Part shown: one piece after another, positions 10,342 to 20,417 of the stretch
Layout of the letters: each line of letters starts with the position of its first letter
Numbering within the stretch: position 1 is the first letter of the stretch
DNA from: Conidiobolus incongruus B7586
Lineage: Eukaryota > Entomophthoromycota > Entomophthoromycetes > Entomophthorales > Conidiobolaceae
Direction: 5' to 3'
DNA: 23,222 bases
Assembly: GCA_000697335.1 (NCBI GenBank)
Contig: JNEM01014133.1
Span: forward strand, 1 to 23,222
The notes under the pieces: model-generated
The model's input: the letters and a program-made list of their open reading frames with translations, nothing else
Database searches by the model: none
What the model was told of the DNA's origin: nothing
Translations under genes and position numbers: made by a program

Positions 10342-11651
10342 TTACCTTAAATTAAAATAATGGGAAATTTTTTAATTTTTAATTTTTCAAATATATTATT
10401 AGTTTGAAATAAATAAATATATACAAAGTTAATAGGAAATTATATATTTTTAATATATATATATATATATATAATAATTTTTTGATTAAAAAATTAACTT
10501 TTTAAAATTGGTTGTTTAATTTAATCATGTTTAAACCAAATAATAATCATCAAAAGTTTTTTATTATATTATTAGTAAAGCTTAACTATAAACACTTTAA
10601 AATTATTTAAAGTTTATAAGCAACTTTTAATAATAAAATATTATCTAAATCAACAATTTATTGCTAAGTAAATTACTTTAAGACTAAAAAAAATTATTTA
10701 AAACTTGTTAAAATTTAAAAAACTAACTTTAATTGTTACTCTTTCAATTATTAATAAAATGAAAAAATATATTGAAAAGTATTTTTTTTATTTTAGTTAA
10801 AAAATTATCTAAGCACTTTAATATTAGTTTTACAAGTATTTTATATATATTAAAGTTTAAACTTAAATTAATAAATAAAAATATAAAATAAATACCTTAT
10901 AATTTAACTAAAGCTTAAAAAAAAGTTAGAGTAGTTATTATTAAACAAAACTTACTAAAATATTACTAGAAGTTTAAACTTTAATAATAAATAATTATAA
11001 TTAATGAATTTTAAATCTTTATATATAATCTTTTATTAAAATATAAATCAAAATGTTAAATTAAGTTAAATCAACACCTTTTATAAATCCCTTTAAATAA
11101 ACATTTTATTAATAAGTAAATATTAATTATTTTAATAGATTATAATAGTATATACTACTTTTATATAATTCCTGAAGGAAAATTAATTAATAGTAAACTT
11201 TATATTATTTTTTATATAAAAGTATTTTTAATTAGTGTTTTTAATATAATTTGAAAAAATCTATTATTTTGTATAATAATCACAAAATATATAAATTTAA
11301 AGCTAAAAAAACTTTCTAATTAAAAATAACTGGAAAAAACTACCACATCTAGTATACTCTTTAGATAATAACCTATGTGATTATAATTACTTTAGGTAAT
11401 TAAAAAACTAGTTTATAAGAAAGAAAATTTCTAATAAAAAATATAATTAGTTTGTGAAATATTAAATTTTAGTCTTTAATAAAAAAAACTGTTTTTTAGG
11501 TGTTAAATCTTTGTTAAAAATATAACAAAAAGTTATTAATAATAAAAGAAACTATTAAATTTATATTATATATTTAATTTATATATTATATATTAAAATA
11601 TTTATTTATTTTAAATTATAACAAATTCCCATTATTAAAAATACAGAGTAA
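10342..11651 (+). mobile_element. mariner (D34D) transposon copy 2, complete ends, dead
   Basis: About 1.31 kb between TA dinucleotides at 10340-10341 and 11652-11653. The left terminal repeat starts TTACCTTAAATT and the right end, read inverted, starts TTACTCTGTATTTTT. Both lead into AATAATGGGAA. The 5' leader has a (TA)n tract at about 10457-10473. The transposase relic begins near the ATG at 10527 and keeps the catalytic-block pattern at 11340-11372 (L-P-H-L-V-Y-S-L-D) and a preserved TGG (Trp) just before it, where copies 1 and 3 read TAG. It runs in the same direction as the kelch genes, between gene 1 and pseudogene 2. It is broken by many transition-type stops. Confidence 0.9.
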
Positions 11652-11653
11652 TA

Positions 11654-12843
11654 GTATATAATTGTTTTATAATAAAATAGTAAAATTTTCAAGATTAATA
11701 AGAAATTACTTATTATATTTTAATATTATTTAATAATTATTATCTATAAATTCAAATATTATCAAATCTTTATATATAATAAGAATTTATTATTTATATA
11801 ATTTTAACCAACTTATATAGATTTATTAGTTCAAAATAAATTATAATATTAAATCTTAATATTTATTTAATAAATATATATATATTATTTGATAATTATA
11901 TTACAAAGCTAAGCTAAATTATTAAATAAAATTTATTTTTTAAATTCAAAAATCAAACTAATTATAATTTGAAAAAAAATTCATTAATATATATTTAATT
12001 TATTTATTTCTAGATTAAATATAACTGAATATATTTAGTAATATTTAATGTTTAAAAAATTCATATATTAATATGGTTTTTAAGGCATTTATGAATTTAA
12101 TTAGAATAAGTTTGAAAATAGATTCAAAATTATTATAAATCATTATCAAAAAATAATACGTATTAGTTATTTGTATTTAAAAATTAAAATATATAAATTA
12201 TCTTAATTAAATAATAATAATAATGATAATTTAAATATAAATTAGAATTTTATTTAATATATTGGATTCAATATAAATTTCAATTATGAATTTTTTCATA
12301 TTAAACCAACAAATAAATCGATATAATTAAAAACTATAGATTATTGAAAAATTATTAAAATAACCCCATTAATAATGAAGGATGATAATTTGTTAAAAAC
12401 TATAACTTCATGAAAGTTTAATTAGCAAAAAATAATATTTTCCTTGAGTATTGATAATATGAAACAATTATTGTTAAATTTCTATTAAAAAAATTAAAAA
12501 ACCTTCAACAATAATTTCTTATATTATGAAATATATGCACCAATTAATTGATTATTATAGTCGAATTAACATATATTGATTATCAGATAAAACGTAATCA
12601 ATTTATATTCAATAAAATCAATCATATTTAAAAATATTGTCAAATAATGTTCTAATTTTCATTATCAATTGATTCATTTTTTGAATTTGAATGCGTGATT
12701 TTTGAAAGGTTAATCAATATTTACTGTAAAATTAATTGCACTTGTTTAATAATTTTAGTTTTGTGAAATATAACTAATTATGATATTTAAATTAGCGTTC
12801 ATACCATTTTTCTGTTCAATATTGAACCAAATAACGTATCAAG
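11654..12843. other. AT-rich spacer between mariner copy 2 and kelch pseudogene 2
   Basis: No open frame or element similarity was found. The last 100 or so bases would have been the promoter of kelch gene 2; no convincing TATA element remains. Confidence 0.45.
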
Positions 12844-14425
12844 GTGAAGTATTTTATATTAATCTTGAATCTCATAATATTGTTTAACATTCACTTAAAT
12901 CAGGGTGTATTGGTATTACACAATGAAGAGTCGAGTGCAATGTCATTAAATGACGAAATTTTCGGTTTAAACACTATTTTCTATCATGTAATGAGGCCAA
13001 AATTGCCAGAGTTTAGTATAGATATTAAGTTCATTGAAATGATCATTAAGAATTCGAAGGATTGGTGTCTATATGACTTTCTTAAGAATTATATTCCATA
13101 CTTTTAGATGTTGAAGCATATAATGGCAATGAGCTTTTCGTTATAGGAGGTCAGCAGTATGGTTCTTTCAGTAATACTAGCATTAAGAATAACCAATCGG
13201 TTTACAGTTACAATTTGAGATATGAACAGATAAAGTATCGCAATACTAATATTATTACATCTCCATTCGCTAAGTTTCCACAAACTCCTACTCTGCCACA
13301 ATTGCTCAAGCATCTCCAAAATAAGAATGTAAGCATAATATCTTCTACAGTTTTGGAGGGTGTATCTATGTTGATGGATTAAAAAAACCTTCCCTTACAA
13401 ATTGAATTTATTCCTATAATATTATTACTAAATAATGACGAAATTCAAATGAAATAATTGGAAAGGATAAAATTCCTCCGTTGCGAGGTCATAATGTAGT
13501 TTTGGTTCATGATCGGTTCATTTATATGTTAGATAACTATACATGTCCCGTGGGCAGTTATACTAACCAAATGGTGAATTCGCTGTCCGGTTCTCTGAGA
13601 TCCAGCTTGCAAAAGTTTCATATCTATGATACTTATAAAATTCGTGAATTATTCAGATCACTTCAAATGTTGTGCATAATGAATTGTTGACGGAATCTCT
13701 GTTCGGGTTTTCTGGCAACTATTATAATGATACCATTGTAAATTTTGGAGAATATATAATTAATGGCGATCTAGAAAGCCCCACAACCTCTTCAATATCA
13801 AATTAATTCAGTGTAATTTTACTCTATTACAACCAATAATTGCTAAAATCCAAGGATAAGTAAAGAGGTTATACGAGGAGTGTGATTTATAATGAAATAT
13901 TAATTATTATCAATGGCATGAGTTATGAAAAGAGCAAATTTTTAAAACTTATCTTTGCCATTGATCTATTAAATGATTGAATAACGAATACTCTAAAATG
14001 AATAGCCTCAAATGATAATAACAATGACATTCCAAGTAATGATCCATCGCGGTCCAATTCAAATCCAGTATATGGAACTGTACTTATTGTGCCTACTATA
14101 GTTATCGTAATTGAAGTCATTGGAGTCATCGCTTATAGAAGGCATAAAAGAAATCAGTCCAATTGTCCTTTAGGCGCCACTAATTCGATTCAAGAGCCTA
14201 TACAGGAAGTGTAATTAGACAATCCCGAGCTGGATTCCCCATTGAGTCCACAATTCAATGTATATAATTTAGGGAAGTAATCCAATCACTCTAATAGCTT
14301 CAATAACCCAAGTTCCAATACCAACAGTAATACCACTGGCACAGGTTATGTATAATTTACCCTACATTCAGCACAAGCAAAATTCGAATTTTTCGTTGGA
14401 ATATATATGCGACTCCGAAATTTAA
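12844..14425 (+). pseudogene. Kelch-repeat membrane protein pseudogene (kelch gene 2)
   Basis: A full-length but broken paralogue of kelch genes 1 and 3. The reading begins GTGAAG where gene 1 has ATGAAG, so the start codon itself appears lost by a transition. Homology then moves through several frames: signal peptide and N-terminus from 12844; a blade with VIGGQQY from about 13107; FGGCIYVDGLKKPSLTN from about 13346; GHNVVLVHDRFIYMLDNYT at 13487-13543; SLFGFSGNYYNDTIV from about 13697; and EKSKFLKLIFAIDLLND from 13927. It still ends with a stalk and a membrane helix (PVYGTVLIVPTIVIVIEVIG, about 14067-14126), a basic YRRHKRN and the tail block IQEPIQEV. The conserved terminal block LPYIQHKQNSNFSLE sits just before 14425. 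There are roughly four frame changes and several stops. Decay looks like ordinary drift with indels, not only transitions. Two diglycines are also lost (MLDN, FGEY). Confidence 0.88.
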
Positions 14426-14879
14426 ACCATTTAATTAGTAAAAATTTTGATAATACATTATATAGCTTACGAAATTTATATATGATAATATATTCTTTGA
14501 TAATGGTTTTGAGGCAGTTGGATAATTATATAATTTTACAAATCTTAATAATTGATGAATATTGTGTCAATTATATCAAATGAGCTTATTTTTTGTAAAC
14601 ATTCCATTATTTTTAAATAATAATTTAAATTAATAGCTATAAAATATTTTTTATCAAATTCAAAAATAAAAAAGCAATATTGAAGTTATTATCAAATTGC
14701 ATTTTCAATAAGTCTATTCATTGTAGATTCGAGGTTTATTATGTAAATAACAGCGGCTTTTATCCATTTTATTTGTAATCAGTATCTTGAAAATAATAAC
14801 TATGATCCAATAATACTTTCAGAATCAAGTATAATTTAATGTTTTAGTAGAAAATATAAAGGAATTTGAATTTATCCAC
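14426..14879. other. AT-rich 3' flank of kelch pseudogene 2
   Basis: No open frame or repeat that I can support was seen in this stretch. Confidence 0.4.
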
Positions 14880-15260
14880 AAACTTTGACAAAAAAGTTGA
14901 TTAAATAATAGAAATTAAATATGGGATAGAGACCATCTCTTTACCTAAATACTATTTTATTGATTTGAAATTTAAAAGATAGTTGTTCTCTTCAATTATT
15001 TTTTTCCAGCTTCACTTCCAACAATACCAGTTTTCATTACAAATTCAATATAGACTCTTTTAGTGGAGATGCCATTTATGGAAAATGCTTTTCATAACTC
15101 ATAAATTATTAGAGCAGATCTAGTCTAAATAAACGATTTGGTTGATTTAAATAATTTCTTTGAGAATATAAGTTTATTTACTACTTTCCTCTTTGTCCTT
15201 TTCCACTTCATTGAGATCAACAAAATTAATTTTTATTACTCTGTAATATATTGTAGGTTA
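14880..15260 (-). pseudogene. Short unidentified coding relic, minus strand
   Basis: On the minus strand, FVDLNEVEKDKEESSK reads at about 15222-15175. FSINGISTKRVYIEFVM then KTGIVGSEAGKK reads at about 15094-15007, in another frame. Both have a non-AT-driven, charged composition unlike the flanks. They look like fragments of one protein, but the family is not recognised and the ends are arbitrary. The plus strand shows nothing comparable. Confidence 0.28.
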
Positions 15261-15634
15261 ATTCTTAGATAAAAAATTAATTCAATAACTATAATATTAA
15301 CATCTTTAACAAAGTTTGATTTTCAAGTTATAAAATTTTAATTAAATTGAATTATATATAATTTATTAGTCCAAAAGCGAATATACCATATATTACCCCT
15401 TAGTTCATCAAAGATTATTCCTATAAATCTAAATTCATTTTGTATCTTGTTAAATCAAGGATGAGCAGAACTTCTAGTTAATAGGGAGAGTATTTGAATT
15501 TCTATAATTAATAACATTTTTTAATTAATAGTAAATTATTATTCCTGAGTTATTCAAGTTTTATGTAATGTTATAATAAATATTGAATACTGAACAAATT
15601 TGAGTGAAAATATTCCGAGGTTAAAAACACAGAT

Positions 15635-15658
15635 ATGAATAGAATTTTGAATCGTTGA
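15635..15658 (+). promoter_or_regulatory. Upstream mini-ORF before kelch gene 3
   Basis: A seven-codon frame MNRILNR closes with TGA only 10 bases before the ATG of kelch gene 3 and is out of frame with it. The peptide resembles the start of kelch gene 1 (MKRLNRL), so it may be the ancestral start region displaced by an indel. If transcribed it could lower initiation at the main ATG. Where transcription starts is unknown. Confidence 0.3.
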
Positions 15659-15668
15659 ACAGTTAACA

Positions 15669-16829
15669 ATGAATTATTTACCAAATGAACTATTACAACT
15701 AATGATAACATTACTACTGATTCCTCATTATACCAGCGCATTCACTCCCGCATCGGAAATATCAAGTGCAATATTGCGAGGTGATAAAATTTATATAATG
15801 AGCACAAGATTCTATCAGGATAAAATTTCCAGATTGTCCAAAATTAATTTGAAAAGTGAATCAGTTCAACAAATTTTGGAAAATGTCGTGGGGTTTCCTT
15901 TAGAAAAATTTCCAAAGAATTATTTGCCAACTTTTTTGGACTATAAAACTGGTTATCCTAATGAACTCATTTTGATGGGCAGGCAGAAATATGATGCGGT
16001 TGAAAACTCTGGAATTGAAGAGCATCACCTACTTTCCACTTATAATTTGAAATCAAAGAAGATGAGGTATAGAAATATCGATTTGATTACAATACCTCCC
16101 GTTGATATGTTTCCCCAATACGGATATTCTGTTACTGCGGCCCAAGTGCCACATGAGGATAAATCTAAAAACACTGTTCTATACATATTTGGAGGATATA
16201 TATATGTTGATCAATTTAAGAAACCTGCATTAACCAATTTATTTTACTCTTATAACTTCAATACTAAACAATGGGTCAATTTAAATGACACTATCCCTAA
16301 GCGCAAAGTTCCACCTATGGGAAGACATACCGCAGTGCTGGTTCAAGGTCAATACATTTACATGCTAGGAGGTCACACTTGGAACGAAGGCAACTACACT
16401 GGCCAAGTGGCAAATTCTGATTCTGGACCTCTGATGGCCAGGTTGGAAAAGTTTTATATTTTTGATATACAGAAGAATTCCTGGACTGCTAAAGAGTCTT
16501 CAAATGTAGTGTATCATGAAGCTTTGAAACAACCTCTATTTGGATTCTCAGCCAATTATTATAACAATACCATGGTAGTATTTGGAGATTTTTTTGGGGA
16601 TCAGGATCTCAAAGACCAATCTGATTGGTACAAGCTTTATGGTAAGTACAATGTCAAGACAAGTCAATGGAATTTCACTTCAATTGCATCAAATAGTGCT
16701 GAAGTTCCAAAGGGTCCTATCAATGTCTATTTTGGCAACATCATCTATAATAATCAATTAATTATTTTGGATGGAAGCAGGAATGATAAAAGCAACTTTT
16801 TAGAAAATATTACCTTAAATTTAAAATAA
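15669..16829 (+). CDS. Kelch-repeat protein, 5' part of kelch gene 3, truncated by mariner copy 3
   Basis: An open frame of 386 codons, clearly a paralogue of kelch gene 1: shared SSAILRGDK, IFGGYIYV, FKKPALTNLFYSYN, GRHTAVLV, MLGGHTW and KTSQWNFT. A signal peptide covers residues 1-24, with a likely cut after TSA. Blades match gene 1, but two diglycines have changed (LMGRQKY, VFGDFFG). Host sequence stops at the TA 16808-16809, inside the last blade (after FLEN). The final residues, TLNLK, and the stop TAA come from the transposon's left terminal repeat. The predicted product therefore lacks the stalk, membrane helix and tail, and would be secreted and soluble if made. AATAAA words at 16877-16886, within the mariner, could serve as a polyadenylation signal. 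The frame has no stops although the 3' remnant has several. Either selection still acts on it or the decay was local; sequence alone cannot say. Confidence 0.85.
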   Translation: MNYLPNELLQLMITLLLIPHYTSAFTPASEISSAILRGDKIYIMSTRFYQDKISRLSKINLKSESVQQILENVVGFPLEKFPKNYLPTFLDYKTGYPNELILMGRQKYDAVENSGIEEHHLLSTYNLKSKKMRYRNIDLITIPPVDMFPQYGYSVTAAQVPHEDKSKNTVLYIFGGYIYVDQFKKPALTNLFYSYNFNTKQWVNLNDTIPKRKVPPMGRHTAVLVQGQYIYMLGGHTWNEGNYTGQVANSDSGPLMARLEKFYIFDIQKNSWTAKESSNVVYHEALKQPLFGFSANYYNNTMVVFGDFFGDQDLKDQSDWYKLYGKYNVKTSQWNFTSIASNSAEVPKGPINVYFGNIIYNNQLIILDGSRNDKSNFLENITLNLK

Positions 16830-18109
16830 TAGGAAAATTTTTAATTTCTAATTTTTCAAACATATTATTAGTTTGAAATAAATAAATATATATAAAGTTA
16901 ATAGGAAATTATATATTTTTAATATATATATGTATATAATAATTTTTTTGATTAAAAAATTAAATTTTAAAATTGGTTGTTTAATTTAATCATGTTTAAA
17001 TTAAATAGTAATTATCAAAAGTTTTTTATTTTAGTATTAGTAAAACTTAACCATAAATCCTTTAAAATTATTTAAAATTTACAAGCAACTTTTAGTAATA
17101 AAATATTATTTAAATTAATAATTTATTACTAGGTAAATTACTTTAAAATTAAAAAAAATTATTTAAAACTTATTAAAATTTAAAAGGTTAACTTTAATTA
17201 TTATTTTTTTAATTATTAATAAAATGACAAAATATATTAAAAAATACTTTTTTATTTTAGTTAAAGAATTATTTTAATACTTTAATATTAGTTTTACAAG
17301 TATTTTATATATTAAAGTTTAAACTTAAATTAATAAATAAAAATATAAAATAAATATCTTATAATTTAACTAAAGTTTAAAAAAAGCTAGAATAGTTATT
17401 ATTAAATAAAACTTATTAAAATATTACTAGAAGTTTAAACTTTTATTGTAAATAATTATAATTAATAAATCTTAAACTTTTATCTATAATCTTTTATTAA
17501 AATATAAATTAAAATATTAAATTAAACAAAATTAACTTTTCTACAAAATCCTTTAAATAAATATTTTATTAATAAATAAATTTTAATTATTATAATAAAT
17601 TATATAGCATACACTATTTTTATTTAATTCCTAAAAAAAAATTAAATAATAATTAAGATTATATTGGTTTTTTAAATAAAAGTATTTTTAATTAATATTC
17701 TTAATATAATTTTAAAAAACCTATTATTTTACATAATAAATATAAAATATATAAATTTAAAGCTATAAAAAACTTTTTAATTAAAAATAACTAGAAAGAA
17801 CTATTATATTTAATATACTCTTTAGATTATAACTTATATGATTATAATTACTTTAAGCAATTAAAAAACTAGCTTATAAGAAACAAAATTTTTATAAAAA
17901 ATTTAATTAGTTTATAAAATATCAAATTTTAGTTTTTAATAAAAAGAACTTTTTTTAAGTATTAAATTTTATTAAAAGTTTAACAAAGAGTTATTAATAA
18001 TAAAAGAAACTATTAAATTTATATTATATATTTAATTTATATATTATATATTAAAATATTTATTTATTGTTAATTGTAAAAAATTCCCATTTTTAAAAAT
18101 ATAAAATAA
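16810..18109 (+). mobile_element. mariner (D34D) transposon copy 3, inserted in kelch gene 3, dead
   Basis: A 1300-bp element flanked by TA at 16808-16809 and 18110-18111. The left end TTACCTTAAATTT and the inverted right end TTATTTTATATTTTT are its terminal repeats, followed inward by the family's AATRGGAAA / AAATGGGAA. The catalytic block at 17801-17833 is almost wholly converted to A/T: where copy 1 has CCACATCCAG, this copy has TTATATTTAA. It is the most heavily transition-mutated copy. Beyond the right TA the interrupted kelch gene resumes in phase, which fixes both ends of the element precisely. Confidence 0.92.
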
Positions 18110-18111
18110 TA

Positions 18112-18617
18112 TATATACTATTAATTTGACTATGGTTAAATTAACTAATAATTTAAGTCTTAAGCTGTCTAAAAGTGATAGAAAAGGAGAAAATAATATT
18201 ATTTACATAAACAATGATAATTAAAACTCTAGCAACTTATCATTATCTGGATTTTTTTTATTCTTAGTTTATATAATTATACTCATCATAATCAGAATAG
18301 TAATTAGAATATTAATTATCACATTTATTATATATCAGAGATATAAAAATAAAACAAGCATTTTATCCAATTCTAATCAGAATAAAAACCTCATTCAATT
18401 TGTCTGATATGATAATTCAGACTTTAAACTATTAAATAATAAAAAAATGGTCTAAGACTATAACAGAGTATAATCTCAATCTACAGATAATTTGAATTAT
18501 ATATGTTTAACTAATAATGTTAGCAATTTTTTGAATAAACCTTTATAAGATATATCTCACTTGTAATATAAACAAAAGTGTAATTTTTGTATTAAATTTA
18601 ATATAAAATTGAAATAA
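18112..18617 (+). pseudogene. 3' remnant of kelch gene 3 (stalk, membrane helix, tail)
   Basis: Removing the mariner and one TA joins the last host codons before 16809 to this stretch in the same frame. It reads IYTINLTMVKLTNN where kelch gene 1 has IYVIDLATDRFVNT. A Lys/Asn/Asp-rich linker follows, with one in-frame TAA at 18222-18224. Next comes a long hydrophobic helix with FFLFLVYIIILIIIRIVI, a basic YQRYKNK and a tail beginning NLIQFV before TGA at 18405. Compare SAPIQEIW in gene 1, so this TGA sits at the Trp codon. Further on, FLNKPL and DISHL match the conserved end block DLPYFQHEQ. The frame closes with TAA at 18615-18617, about where gene 1 ends. Several stops make it non-functional as a reading frame. 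Confidence 0.8.
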
Positions 18618-18959
18618 CAAAAAAACTAATATTATTAAAAAAAATAGAATAATTTATAATTATTTATCTTATATTTTATAATTTTAATTATTTTTATCAT
18701 TAAAGAAATATATTTAATTTTTTAAATTTTAAAATTATCCTAATCTATTTTGAAATTATTTTTTTTCAAGTATATTAATTATTATTAAAAGATTAATATT
18801 ATAATTAATTATTTAAAAATTTATATAGTTTTAATTATAATATTTATAGCAAACTAGTTAATTTTTAATTAAATTAAAACTGTTAATTTAAAAATCATAT
18901 CTTATAAAAATAACTATTATTTTTTATTATATTGTAATTAATTAAATTAAATAAATATT
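18618..18959. other. AT-rich 3' flank of kelch gene 3
   Basis: Long A/T runs with no frame, element similarity or inverted repeat that I can support. Confidence 0.5.
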
Positions 18960-19990
18960 TTGTAAACTATCACTTGGGTCATATTGCATCTTATTCCTTC
19001 AAACAAATAAGAACAAAGAATCAGTCTTGAAAACTATCACAAATATATATTATTATTTAGCCACACTTCTATAAACTCTTAAATACTTTTAAATCCATCA
19101 ATTGCTTCTATCATAGGAGCTTGATTTCTGGTTTACTAGTCAAAATTTTATCTTTATTATCAAATCTTTTTTTTTTATATTCAATATTTGCAAAATTAAC
19201 ACCTTTATACTAGAGTGTTTCTAAAGTCATCCTTTAGCCTATTATAATTGATTCTATTTAATATAATTCTTAGGATATAAAAACCTACATTTGATACTAT
19301 TATTTCTTTATTAATTGTTGTATAATTTTATATTATAGCCATTATTTATTATAATTTGCTTAATTTATGGTTTATTAAAGATAATAAATCTAATCATTTT
19401 GCTATCACAACTTAACTTCTCTTTTTAACCCCAGAACTATCTATCACATAGTTATCTATAACTTTAACTACCAAGATAAATTAATAAATCTGGTATTAAT
19501 ATCTCTTATTAATTATATAAATTATAGCTATAATAATACTATATAAAAATTAGTTTTTTGAAAATATTTAGCATTGTTATTAGTTTTATTAAGAGACTAA
19601 TTCTTTAAATTTTTATATGTATTTCTATTTAATTCAGTTAATTATAAATTATATGATTAATTTATATTTTTATAGTTAAATTAATTGTATAAATAATATT
19701 TAATTATCTAATAAATTAGGTTTTTTTTTCCTTTTAATTCTTACTATTTCTTATCTTTTTTCATTATTTCTAAGATTGAGACTATATTCTATCAATATTA
19801 TAATATATTAGCATTACCTAATATAAATCTTAATATATCAATGACTCATCCTAGTTCAAAGCTTAATTAAACTTTGTTTACATTTATATACTATAACCAT
19901 ATTATAATACCATATTCTGTGTTATATTACTTTTATATTAAATTTTTTTGTTATATTATATAGATATTTTACCATTATATTTACAAGTTT
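18960..19990 (-). pseudogene. Heavily AT-mutated unidentified coding relic, minus strand
   Basis: Minus-strand reading gives protein-like runs rich in TAA/TAG at likely Gln positions. They include LSFELG then VIDILRFILGNANIL and VSILEIMKKDKK (about 19875-19750), VSNVGFYILRIILNRINYN with LKDDFRNTL (about 19300-19215), NQAPMIEAIDGFKSI then EFIEVWLNNN (about 19130-19055), and LFEGIRCNMTQVIVYK (about 19010-18962). Different runs fall in different frames. The Q-to-stop pattern resembles that of the mariner copies, so this may be a decayed repeat of another family. No terminal repeats were found and I cannot name it. Confidence 0.33.
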
Positions 19991-20417
19991 AATATTTTTT
20001 TAAAAATCTATAATAATGTTATAAGGATTTATTTTATGAATTTAATAAGATACCTAGCATTATATTATACTTTGAGTAATTAAAGCCTGGGTAAAAAGTT
20101 ATATTATTTATAATTTAAGAATTCTCAAAATTAAAATTTGATATATATTTAATTTAAATATTTTAGATTTGTTAATTCAAGATCTATTATATAATACTTT
20201 AATTTTATAACTCAAGTTTTGATTAAAATTATACAAAGATATAGAAAATTCAAATAATATAATTATAATAAAAGATATATTAGTAATTTATTAAATTTGT
20301 ATTTTATAATTAAAAAAATTTATGGTTTGATAGATTAGCTAAAATTCTTCTTAATTTTAAATGTTTTTTATTTCATTATATTATTTTAATAAAGTCAAAA
20401 TTATAAAATCAAATTTA
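19991..20417. other. AT-rich spacer left of mariner copy 4
   Basis: Nothing recognisable. It ends at the TA (20416-20417) that bounds mariner copy 4. Confidence 0.45.
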
